A stretch of DNA of 64,000 nt, from contig NZ_JAIVMG010000003.1 of NCBI RefSeq assembly GCF_020177335.1, forward strand, positions 372,001-436,000, in the 5' to 3' direction. Below are positions 1 to 7,947 of the stretch, piece by piece (within the stretch, counting starts at the first letter, position 1; the number at the start of each line of letters is the position of its first letter). Position numbers and translations under genes: made by a program. The notes beneath the pieces are model-generated. The model was not told the origin of the DNA. It saw only the letters and a program-made list of their open reading frames with translations, and searched no databases. This DNA is from Stappia indica. GTDB lineage: Bacteria; Pseudomonadota; Alphaproteobacteria; Rhizobiales; Stappiaceae.

Positions 1-2
1 GG

Positions 3-1904
3 CGGGTGGTGCTTCTGGCCGGCATGCCGGCGCTGTTCGTCATCGCGCTGGCGGGACGGGCCGATATCAGCGTGCCGCCCTGGCTCGACTGGCTCGCAGT
101 GCCGGCGCGCGAGGGGCGGGCGTTCTTCGGCGTGGTGTTGTTCGATGCGGTGGTGCTGGTGCTGGCCTTCGTCGTCGCGGCGGCGCTGGAGTTCCTGTTC
201 CTGGTGCTGCGGCGCATGCGCCAGCGCAGCCCCTTCGACGAACAGCCGGGCTGGTTCCGGCGCTCCTTCGATGCCGGTTTCGGCTGGGTCCGCGACGTGC
301 CGTTCCGGGCCATCCTCCGGCTTGCCTATACCTGGCGCTATGTGACGATCGCCGTGGCGGTCGCCACCTTGCTGCTCGCCGTCGGCATGGTGCGGGGCGA
401 CCGGGTCGGCTTCCGCTTCTTCCCCTCGCCTGAGGCGGAGAACATCCGCGCCACCGTCGATTTCAGCGCCGGCATTTCGCTGGCCGACTCCGAGGCTGCC
501 CTGTTGCGGATCGAGGAAGCGCTGCGCGCGACCGAACGCCAGCTTGTCGGCGACAGCGGGCAGAAGCTGGTGGTCGCCTCCTACGCGACCCTTGGCCAGT
601 CCGGGTTCAACCGGGGGCGCAACGTCGCCAGCATCGATGTGCAGCTGACGCCGTCCGAGGACCGGGACATCCGCACTGCCGACATCGTCAAGGCCTGGCG
701 CAAGGCCTTGCCGGAAATCCCCCGGACCAAGCGGGTTGCCGTCTACGAGCGGCGCGGCGGGCCTCCCGGTCGTGATCTCGACATTCGCCTGAAGGGCGAG
801 GATCCGGTGGCGCTGAAGGCGGCGGCGCTGGAAATGCAGGAGCTCCTGACCGGCTATCCCGGGGTCGATGGCGTCGCCGACGATTTCCCCTATGGCAAGC
901 CGGAACTGGTGATTGCACTCAGTCCGCGCGGCGAGGCGCTGGGCTTCACCGTGGACAATGCCGCAAGGCAGATCCGCAGCGTGTTCGAGGGCAGCATTCC
1001 GCGCCGCTTCGCGCGCGGCGAAGAGGAGATCACCATCCGCGTGGCGCAGGAACTGATCGGCGATGGCGGGGGCGGGGCCTTGCGCGATCTGTCGTTGAAG
1101 GCGCCCGGCGGTGAATATGTGCCGCTGCTGGAGGTGGTGACGCTTTCCGAACGCCAGGGCTTTTCGGTGATCCAGCGGCGGGATGGGCGCATCACCGTCA
1201 GCGTGTCCGCCGAGGTCGATCCGGAGGTTTCCTCCAGCATCAAGATCATCGAGGATCTCAGCGACGGCAAGATCCAGGCGATCGCCGACCGCCATGGCGT
1301 CGATTTCCGCTTCTCCGGCCGCGAGGAGGAGCGCAAAGGCGCCTTCGGCGATCTGCAACTGGGCACGATTGCCGCGCTGGCGATGATCTATCTGATCCTG
1401 GCGGCGATCTTCGCCAGCTACTTCAAGCCACTGGCAGTCATGGCGATCATCCCCTTCGGCGCCGTCGGCACCATCGTCGGCCATTACCTGATGGGCTTCG
1501 ACCTGACGATCCTGAGCTATATCGGCTTGCTTGGCCTGTCCGGCATCCTGGTCAACAACTCGATCATCCTGGTCGCCCGTTTCGACGAACGCCGCAAGGA
1601 GGGCGAGAGCGTGGCCGAGGCGGCGGTCGCCTCCGGGCAGGACCGCCTGCGCGCGGTGCTTCTGACCTCGCTGACCACCATCGGTGGGTTGCTGCCGCTC
1701 TTGTTCGAGAAGAGCCTGCAGGCCCAGTTCCTGATGCCGATGACCATCACCATCGTTTTCGGCCTGTCGACCGCGACGGTTCTGGTGCTGGTGCTGGTGC
1801 CGGCGCTGATGGGGATCGGCGCCGATATCGCCAACCTGTTCCGCATCTCCCCGCCGGAAGACCGGGAGCCACCCGAGCCGATCCGCAACGTGCCGGCGGA
1901 ATAG
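3..1904 (+). CDS. RND family efflux transporter permease (5'-truncated by window edge)
   Basis: The reading frame is open to the left edge, so only the last 633 residues of a protein that is usually about 1030-1050 residues are present. The frame covers one large periplasmic loop (roughly residues 145-450) followed by a cluster of hydrophobic helices typical of the second half of AcrB/HAE1-type inner-membrane pumps. Visible family signs are the late helix IVFGLSTATVLVLVLVPAL and the preceding GLLGLSGILVNNSIILVARF stretch, where Asn-Asn replaces the more usual Val-Lys. Such pumps use proton-motive force to export substrates through a membrane-fusion protein and an outer-membrane channel. Those partners would lie upstream, outside the window. 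The substrate cannot be predicted. Confidence 0.9.
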   Translation, partial: RVVLLAGMPALFVIALAGRADISVPPWLDWLAVPAREGRAFFGVVLFDAVVLVLAFVVAAALEFLFLVLRRMRQRSPFDEQPGWFRRSFDAGFGWVRDVPFRAILRLAYTWRYVTIAVAVATLLLAVGMVRGDRVGFRFFPSPEAENIRATVDFSAGISLADSEAALLRIEEALRATERQLVGDSGQKLVVASYATLGQSGFNRGRNVASIDVQLTPSEDRDIRTADIVKAWRKALPEIPRTKRVAVYERRGGPPGRDLDIRLKGEDPVALKAAALEMQELLTGYPGVDGVADDFPYGKPELVIALSPRGEALGFTVDNAARQIRSVFEGSIPRRFARGEEEITIRVAQELIGDGGGGALRDLSLKAPGGEYVPLLEVVTLSERQGFSVIQRRDGRITVSVSAEVDPEVSSSIKIIEDLSDGKIQAIADRHGVDFRFSGREEERKGAFGDLQLGTIAALAMIYLILAAIFASYFKPLAVMAIIPFGAVGTIVGHYLMGFDLTILSYIGLLGLSGILVNNSIILVARFDERRKEGESVAEAAVASGQDRLRAVLLTSLTTIGGLLPLLFEKSLQAQFLMPMTITIVFGLSTATVLVLVLVPALMGIGADIANLFRISPPEDREPPEPIRNVPAE

Positions 1905-1926
1905 ACCCGCCGGCCTTAGTGTCCGC

Positions 1927-2589
1927 TCAGCCTGCGGAAAGCAGGTCCCGGGCGAAGCGGGCAGCGCCAGCGGCGGCAGCGGTCAGGTTGCCGCTCCAGG
2001 TAGCGGGCGAGGCACCGCGCGGAGCAAGGTCGTGGTTGCCGTCGGGTAGCCACTCAAGGCGCACATGGTCGGGCAGGTCGATGCCGTCGAGCTCGGCGGC
2101 CGAGCCGAAGGGGTCGCGCTCGCCCTGGGCGATGAAGATCGGGCGGTGGCTCTCGCGCAGCGGCTCCAGTCGCCACACCTGCTCCTTGTTCTGGCCCGAG
2201 CCCTTGGTGTGGAACGGATAGCCGAGGCAGACGACACCGGCAATGCGCCGGGGCAGGGAGCCGCCACCGGCCAGCATGGCCGCGACCCGCCCGCCCATCG
2301 ACTTGCCGCCGATCAGAAGCGGGGTGTCGCTGCTGTCGAGCACCTCCTGGGCGACCTTCTGGTATTCGCCGACCAGCTTGTCGGCGCGCGGGGGCGGACG
2401 CTTCGGCCCGCCATTGCGCCTTGCGGCCATATAGGCGAATTCGAACCGGGCCACCGCCAGCCCCTCGGCAGCGGCGCAGTCGGCGAACCGCGTCATGAAG
2501 CCGCTGTCCATCGCCGCGCCGGCGCCATGGGCGAGCAGCAGCGTCGCGATGGCGGGATCCTTGGGATGGGTCCAGAGCAGGTCGGTCAT
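1927..2589 (-). CDS. Alpha/beta hydrolase, TEX30/KANL3-like family
   Basis: The product is 220 residues with the alpha/beta-hydrolase order of motifs: an early LLLAHGAGA oxyanion loop, the nucleophile elbow GKSMGG, a likely acid in GERDPFG and the catalytic His in DGNHD near the C-terminus. This matches the small bacterial hydrolases related to TEX30 and dienelactone hydrolase. The substrate is unknown. I chose the ATG at 2589 because AAGGCCAAGAG precedes it; an in-frame GTG six codons upstream is open but has no ribosome binding site. The gene converges on the upstream RND gene with a 22-bp gap. Confidence 0.85.
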   Translation of the reverse strand: MTDLLWTHPKDPAIATLLLAHGAGAAMDSGFMTRFADCAAAEGLAVARFEFAYMAARRNGGPKRPPPRADKLVGEYQKVAQEVLDSSDTPLLIGGKSMGGRVAAMLAGGGSLPRRIAGVVCLGYPFHTKGSGQNKEQVWRLEPLRESHRPIFIAQGERDPFGSAAELDGIDLPDHVRLEWLPDGNHDLAPRGASPATWSGNLTAAAAGAARFARDLLSAG

Positions 2590-2704
2590 CTCTTGGCCTT
2601 TTCTCACGAAGGTTTGACGCAGTGTCCCGCTCGCCTATGTCACGTTCAACAACTATCTTTCAAGCTCCGAATGACGCGGGGGCCGAACGAGGCGGGGAAA
2701 CGAC

Positions 2705-3562
2705 TTGAGCGAAGCAACCATCCGGCTGATGATTTTTCTCGGCATCCTCCTGGGCATGGCTGTGTTCGAGGTGCTGGCTCCGCGTCGGGCCTTGCGCTTC
2801 GGCCGGCAGAGGCGCTGGGTCACCAATCTGGCGATCGTCGCCACCGACACGCTTCTCCTGCGGGTGGTGTTCCCGGCGGCGGCGGTGGGCGTCGCCATGT
2901 GGGCAGCGGCCAACGGCTATGGTCTGTTCGCCCTCGTGGACGCGCCGGTCTGGCTGGCTGCGGTCCTGGGCTTTGTCCTGCTCGACTTCGCGGTGTGGTT
3001 CGAGCATTGGGCCTCGCACAAGATCCCGCTGCTGTGGCGCATCCACAAGATGCACCATGCGGATCCGGATTTCGACGTGACGACGGCGCTGCGCTTTCAT
3101 CCGCTGGAGATCATCGTGTCGATGCTGTGGAAGGCGCTGATCGTCGTCGCCTTCGGCATTCCGGTGACCGCCGTCCTGGTGTTCGAGGTGGTGCTGAACG
3201 GCGCGGCCATGTTCAACCATGCCAATGTGCGCCTGCCCGGCTGGCTGGACCGGGCGCTGCGGCTGGTGATCGTCACCCCGGACATGCACCGGGTGCATCA
3301 TTCGGTGGTGGTGCGGGAGACGGATTCCAACTACGGCTTCAACCTGTCGCTCTGGGACCGGCTGTTCCGCACCTATACGCCGCAGCCAGAGGCCGGCCAT
3401 GACGGCATGACCATCGGTCTGTCGGAGTATCAGTCGGATGCGCCCACCGGCTTTGCCTGGTGTCTGGCTCTGCCGTTCCGCAAGGCGGTGTCCGGATCGG
3501 CTGTCACAACGGCGGCGCCGGCGGACCCGGGATCAGTAAAAGCTGACAGGGAAATAGCGTAG
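2705..3562 (+). CDS. Sterol desaturase / fatty acid hydroxylase family membrane protein
   Basis: This 285-residue integral membrane protein carries the di-iron histidine clusters of the fatty-acid-hydroxylase superfamily: HWASH, then HKMHH about twelve residues later, an isolated His (RFHPLE), and RVHHS before the C-terminal part. Four or five hydrophobic segments surround them. Family members hydroxylate or desaturate lipid substrates at a di-iron centre in the membrane; the substrate here is unknown. The start is a TTG at 2705, supported by GAGGCGGGG about ten bases upstream and by the lack of a better start. Its 3' end overlaps the convergent solute-binding protein gene by 30 bp. Confidence 0.88.
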   Translation: MSEATIRLMIFLGILLGMAVFEVLAPRRALRFGRQRRWVTNLAIVATDTLLLRVVFPAAAVGVAMWAAANGYGLFALVDAPVWLAAVLGFVLLDFAVWFEHWASHKIPLLWRIHKMHHADPDFDVTTALRFHPLEIIVSMLWKALIVVAFGIPVTAVLVFEVVLNGAAMFNHANVRLPGWLDRALRLVIVTPDMHRVHHSVVVRETDSNYGFNLSLWDRLFRTYTPQPEAGHDGMTIGLSEYQSDAPTGFAWCLALPFRKAVSGSAVTTAAPADPGSVKADREIA

Positions 3563-4411
3563 ATAGAGTTCGGAGTAGACGCCGCGCGCCTGCAACCGGC
3601 TCAGCGCATGGTTGACCGCCTGCTGGCGCAGACTGTCGTCGCCGCGAAAGGCGATGGTCAGCGCATGGTCGAAATACCCCGGCTCCAGCCACGGCCCCCC
3701 GGCGAAGGTGCAGCATTCGCTTGAGGTCTTGCCGTTCAGCCAGAAGGAGAGGGACAGCCCGTCGCCGAAATGGGCGATGGCCTCTTCCGTGCCGATGGCG
3801 GCCCGCGCCTCGGTCGGATCGCCAAAGGCGATGACCTCCGAGTCGGGGAAATAGGTCTTCAGGAAAGCTTCATGGGCGCTGCCCGCGACAACGGAAATCC
3901 GCTTGCCGGCGAGGGCCTCCGGGGTCACTTCCAGCTCGACCCCGCGCAGCACCACGAACCGGGCCGGCAGGCGCAGATAAGGATCGGAAAACCGCAATGT
4001 GCGCGCGTTTTCCGGAGTGGTTGCCAGTCCGGCGATGATGGCATCGCCTTCCTCGCGCACCAGCGCCGGCACCAGCGCATCGAACGGCTTGATGCGCAAG
4101 GAACAGGCGGCCTTCATCTCCTCGCACAAGGCCCGCGCCAGATCGATGTTGAAGCCGGTGAGCCGGCCAGATCCGTCGCGGAAGGAAAAGGGCGGGAAGT
4201 CGTCGCTGGCGAGAAAGCGGATCGTCTCCGGGGTGGTCGCCGGGCGGTCGCCGGTGCCGCGCGGATCCCAGAAGTTCGGCGTCACCACAGCATCGGCGGG
4301 ATCTTGCGGCGATGCGGTTTGGGCAGGTGCGGGCGCTGTCGCCAGCAGTGTCGCGGCGATCATCAGAAAACCGAGGGTTGCAATCAGTGGGTGTCTGCGA
4401 TCAAACTGCAT
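3533..4411 (-). CDS. Periplasmic solute-binding protein, family 3 (amino-acid type)
   Basis: The protein has 292 residues with an N-terminal signal peptide (basic MQFDRRHP, a hydrophobic core, then a likely cleavage near APAQTA). The mature part begins with FLASDDFPPFSFRDGSGRLTG followed by GFNIDLARALCEEM, the characteristic opening of SBP_bac_3 domains that bind polar amino acids or opines. Two cysteines in the first lobe and a CC pair in the second could form disulfides. No ABC permease or ATPase gene is adjacent, so this is an orphan binding protein or a periplasmic sensor component. The substrate is not predictable. Confidence 0.87.
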   Translation of the reverse strand: MQFDRRHPLIATLGFLMIAATLLATAPAPAQTASPQDPADAVVTPNFWDPRGTGDRPATTPETIRFLASDDFPPFSFRDGSGRLTGFNIDLARALCEEMKAACSLRIKPFDALVPALVREEGDAIIAGLATTPENARTLRFSDPYLRLPARFVVLRGVELEVTPEALAGKRISVVAGSAHEAFLKTYFPDSEVIAFGDPTEARAAIGTEEAIAHFGDGLSLSFWLNGKTSSECCTFAGGPWLEPGYFDHALTIAFRGDDSLRQQAVNHALSRLQARGVYSELYLRYFPVSFY

Positions 4412-4573
4412 GGCGTTTCTTGATAGTGCTTTTTGACATGAGGATGCCCCGCCTGACCTTGTCCTGCTCTGGCTGATTTAACACCCTGTAAATTTCACCA
4501 TTTATCCGATCTTTCGGGGAAGCCAAGAGACGCGGGACAGAAGGATGCGGTTTGCCTCTGGATTGGAGGGTCC
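4412..4573. promoter_or_regulatory. Divergent intergenic region between solute-binding protein and glycosyltransferase genes
   Basis: This 162-bp spacer separates two divergent genes and must hold both promoters. It is less GC-rich than its flanks (for example around 4475-4515). I do not see a clear operator. GGAGGG at 4565-4570 is the likely ribosome binding site for the glycosyltransferase. Confidence 0.4.
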
Positions 4574-6502
4574 GTGCGACATGATGTGATCGAGGCATCT
4601 GCCCGGATCCGTAGTCTAGCACAAGAGCGCGCCCTGCCGTCCAGCGGTTCACCGTTGGCGCGGCGGGTGGTTCGTCCACGGTCGGCCGTCAAGCGGGACT
4701 GGCCGGAGGAGGTGGCGCTGCTGTGCGACAGGGGGCTGGCCGAGGCGGCGCTTGTGCCGCTGGCCCGGGAGGCGCGACGCCGCGCGATACCGCTCGGGCG
4801 GTTGTTGCTGCAGCGCGGCCTGGTGTCCAGCGATGCCTATTACTGCGCCTTTGCCGAGGTCTGCGGCGTTCCCTTCCTGTGCCGGGGCAGCTTTCGGGCG
4901 CGGCATGACCCAGCCTTCCCGCCGCCGCCCGCTTTCGCCGGGCCGCTGCCGATCGGCCGCACGGCACGCGGCGAGACGGTCGTCGCGGTGGCGCCTCCCG
5001 CCGGCGGTACCGCTGCCTTTCTGGATTTGCTGCGGCGGTTCCCGGACTTGCGCGCCCGGGTGCGCATCACCACACCGGAGGCGCTTGCCGAGGCGGTGGC
5101 CATCGCCGATCCGGGAGCGCGGCTGTCGCTGCTGCGGCCCGAGGTCTCTGCTCGCCGTCTGTTGACCCCCGGGCAGATGGCAACGGGCGTGGCGTTGTTG
5201 CTGGCGCTGCTTCTGGGAATGTTGCTGCCGCTTTCCGTGCTGCTCATTCTGGTCTCGCTGATGGTGACCGTTGCCGGCATGGCGCTTGGCGGCATCCGTC
5301 TCCTGGCCGGGGTCGGCGCGCGCGAAAGCCCGCGCCCGGGCCATGTGCTGGCGAATGTGGATCTGCCATTTTACACCGTGCTGGTGCCGCTTTACCGCGA
5401 GGCGCGGGTGGTCGAGCAATTGGTGGAGAGCCTCGCCGCATTGGACTATCCCACCGCTCGCATGGAAGTCCTGTTCCTGCTGGAAGTGGAGGATCGGGAG
5501 ACCCGCGCGGTGCTGCTCCCGCTGCTTCATCCCCATATGCGTTGCATCGAGGTGCCGGAGGGCAGCCCGCGCACCAAGCCGCGCGCCCTTGCCCATGGGC
5601 TGGAGCTGGCACGCGGCGAACTTGTCACCGTGTTCGACGGGGAGGACCGCCCGGAACCGGCGCAACTGCGTCTGGCCGCCTCGCGGTTTGCCGAACTGCC
5701 CGACACCGTGGCAGCGCTGCAGGCGCATCTGGCGGTCGATCATCTCAGCCGCAATCTCTTTGCCCGGCAGTTCCTCTTGGAATACGCCGGGTTGTTCGAC
5801 TGCCTGCTGCCTTTCCTGTCGGCGCAGGGCTTTCCCTTTCCGCTCGGCGGCACCTCCAATCATTTTCGCCGCGAGGCACTGGAGGAAGTCGGCGGCTGGG
5901 ATCCGTACAATGTCACCGAGGATGCGGATCTGGCGGTACGGCTTTGCCGCGCCGGCTACGACCTGAGAATGCTGGGCAGCACCACCTTTGAGGAAGCGCC
6001 GATCGGCTGGCGGGCCTGGCACGGCCAGCGCACCCGGTGGCTGAAGGGCTGGCTGCAGACCCTGCTGGTGGCGGCGCGCGAGCCGCACGCGCTGGTCCGC
6101 GATCTGCGCGGCACGCTGCTGCCCATCCTCGGTCTTTATGTGCTGGCGATGGTGACGACGCTGGCCGCTCATCCGGTGTTCGTCGTGTTTCTGTTGCTCT
6201 ACGGTCTGGATGCGGCGCCGATCCCGCTGGCCGGCACCCTGACGGGAGACTGCATCGCCGTGCTCGCCGGGGTCAGCGTAGTCCTGTGCTACGCCAGCAT
6301 GACGGTGGTGACCCTGCGCGGCGCGGCCATGCGCCGCTGGCCGGTGCGGCTTCTCGATCTGATGGTGATCCCGTTCTACTGGCTGGTCCAGAGCCTGGCC
6401 TTCTATGCGGCGGTGGTCGATCTGCTGCGCCGCCCGCATGCCTGGTGCAAGACCGAACACGGGGTGGCGAAGCGGCCCGCGCACGGGCGGCCGCACACAT
6501 GA
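4574..6502 (+). CDS. Membrane glycosyltransferase family 2 with N-terminal GspE/MshE-like domain
   Basis: The product is 642 residues. Residues about 35-100 (with LGRLLLQRGLVSSDAYYCAF and AEVCGVPFL) resemble the N-terminal GspE/MshEN fold found in some cyclic-di-GMP-responsive proteins. Two transmembrane helices follow around 200-245. The GT2 catalytic domain then shows FDGEDRPEP (metal-binding Asp), TEDADLAVRL (catalytic base region) and QRTRWLKGW (the Q-x-x-RW motif of processive synthases). Three or four further membrane helices close the protein. It probably makes or modifies an exopolysaccharide or surface glycan. The GTG at 4574 is three bases from GGAGGG; the GTG at 4586 is an alternative. 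The ligand of the N-terminal domain is inference only. Confidence 0.82.
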   Translation: MRHDVIEASARIRSLAQERALPSSGSPLARRVVRPRSAVKRDWPEEVALLCDRGLAEAALVPLAREARRRAIPLGRLLLQRGLVSSDAYYCAFAEVCGVPFLCRGSFRARHDPAFPPPPAFAGPLPIGRTARGETVVAVAPPAGGTAAFLDLLRRFPDLRARVRITTPEALAEAVAIADPGARLSLLRPEVSARRLLTPGQMATGVALLLALLLGMLLPLSVLLILVSLMVTVAGMALGGIRLLAGVGARESPRPGHVLANVDLPFYTVLVPLYREARVVEQLVESLAALDYPTARMEVLFLLEVEDRETRAVLLPLLHPHMRCIEVPEGSPRTKPRALAHGLELARGELVTVFDGEDRPEPAQLRLAASRFAELPDTVAALQAHLAVDHLSRNLFARQFLLEYAGLFDCLLPFLSAQGFPFPLGGTSNHFRREALEEVGGWDPYNVTEDADLAVRLCRAGYDLRMLGSTTFEEAPIGWRAWHGQRTRWLKGWLQTLLVAAREPHALVRDLRGTLLPILGLYVLAMVTTLAAHPVFVVFLLLYGLDAAPIPLAGTLTGDCIAVLAGVSVVLCYASMTVVTLRGAAMRRWPVRLLDLMVIPFYWLVQSLAFYAAVVDLLRRPHAWCKTEHGVAKRPAHGRPHT

Positions 6503-6692
6503 GGCACGGGGACTTGCCGGCGGAGGGGAAATGTTGTGGATGGGGTCTGACACCCTGCGGCGAGCGCGGCAGGCGCGGGAGGCGGGGTCACGCTACACGC
6601 GGCGTCAGTCTTTTCAGAAGCTTCCGCCGGATTATGCTACCCATACCGGATTGATGACACGCGGTCCCTCCGCCCGATGACAGGATTGCCCT

Positions 6693-7943
6693 TTGCCTTC
6701 TTCCTTCCGCTTCGTCCATGCCGCCGATCTGCACCTGGGCAGCCCGTTCAAGGGCCTGTCCGCCCGCGATCCGGAGCTTGCCCGCCGGTTCGCCGAGGCA
6801 ACGCGCAAGGCCTTCACCACGCTGGTGTCGCGCACGCTGGAGCTTGAGGCCGAATTCATGGTGATCGCCGGCGATGTCTACGACGGGGAGTGGCAGGACA
6901 ACGCAGTCGGCCTGTTCTTCAACCGCGAGATCGCCCGGCTGGAGCGTGCCGGTATTCCGGTCTTCGTGCTGCGGGGCAATCACGATGCGGAGAGCGTCGT
7001 CACCCGCAGCATTTCCATGCCGGCGAATGTGCGCGGCTTCGACACCCGCAAGCCGCAGACCCACCTGCTTGAGCCGTTGCGCGTCGCGCTGCATGGCCAG
7101 AGCTTCGCGGACCGGTCGCAGGGCGACAATCTGGCCCGGAGCTATCCGGCGCCGGAGCCCGGCTGGTTCAACATCGGCGTGTTGCACACTTCGCTGACCG
7201 GGCGCCCGCCCCATGCCGACTACGCCCCCTGTTCGGTGGATGACCTGCGCGCGCGCGGCTACGACTATTGGGCGCTGGGGCATGTGCATGATCATGAGGT
7301 GATCGACACCGACCCGCATATCGTCTTTCCCGGCAATCTTCAGGGCCGCAGCATTCGCGAGACCGGAGCCAAGGGCGCGGTGCTGGTAACCGTCACCGAT
7401 GGCCGGGTGACCGGCTGCGAGCGCATGATCGTCGATGAAGCGCGCTGGGCGCTCTTAGAGCTGGATATCTCCGGACTCGCCGATCTTGATGCCATTCTCT
7501 CCGCGCTTGAAGAGGCGCTGCGCCCGCATGTTCAGGCGGCGGAGGGCCGCGCCCTTGCCGTGCGGCTGCGGCTTGCCGGCGAAAACCCGCTGCGCGCCTG
7601 GCTCTTGGCCAACCGGGCGTTGCTGCGGGACGAGGCGCAGGCGGCCGCTGCCCGGGTGGATGCGGATGTCTCGCTGGAAAAGCTGGTGCTCGATGTGACC
7701 GGCGGCGAGGCGCCGACGCCCGGCACGGAAAGCGGCGATCCGCTGATCGACCTGGGCGGCATGCTCGCCGCGCTGCGGCACGATCCCGAGGTGCTTGCGG
7801 CGGTGGAAGAGGTCGTCGGCCAGGTGACGGCTAAGATGCCGCATGGCCTGGGCGCGGACCTCGACACCGGACCAGAGGCCCTTGCTGTCCTGATCGAGGA
7901 GGCGGGTGAGGTTCTGCTGCAGAAGGTCGGGGGCAAGGACTGA
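6693..7943 (+). CDS. DNA repair exonuclease, SbcD/YhaO-like metallophosphoesterase
   Basis: This 416-residue protein carries the full calcineurin-like metallophosphoesterase motif set near its N-terminus: HAADLHLGSP, AGDVYDGEW, RGNHDAES and GHVHDHE. These are the metal ligands of the SbcD/Mre11 nuclease family. The larger C-terminal part should bind its SbcC-like partner, encoded immediately downstream with a four-base gap. Start TTG at 6693 lies seven bases after GACAGGA. Length and layout match Bacillus YhaO-type proteins better than E. coli SbcD. Likely role: processing blocked or hairpin DNA ends together with the downstream ATPase. Confidence 0.88.
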   Translation: MPSSFRFVHAADLHLGSPFKGLSARDPELARRFAEATRKAFTTLVSRTLELEAEFMVIAGDVYDGEWQDNAVGLFFNREIARLERAGIPVFVLRGNHDAESVVTRSISMPANVRGFDTRKPQTHLLEPLRVALHGQSFADRSQGDNLARSYPAPEPGWFNIGVLHTSLTGRPPHADYAPCSVDDLRARGYDYWALGHVHDHEVIDTDPHIVFPGNLQGRSIRETGAKGAVLVTVTDGRVTGCERMIVDEARWALLELDISGLADLDAILSALEEALRPHVQAAEGRALAVRLRLAGENPLRAWLLANRALLRDEAQAAAARVDADVSLEKLVLDVTGGEAPTPGTESGDPLIDLGGMLAALRHDPEVLAAVEEVVGQVTAKMPHGLGADLDTGPEALAVLIEEAGEVLLQKVGGKD

Positions 7944-7947
7944 TCCC

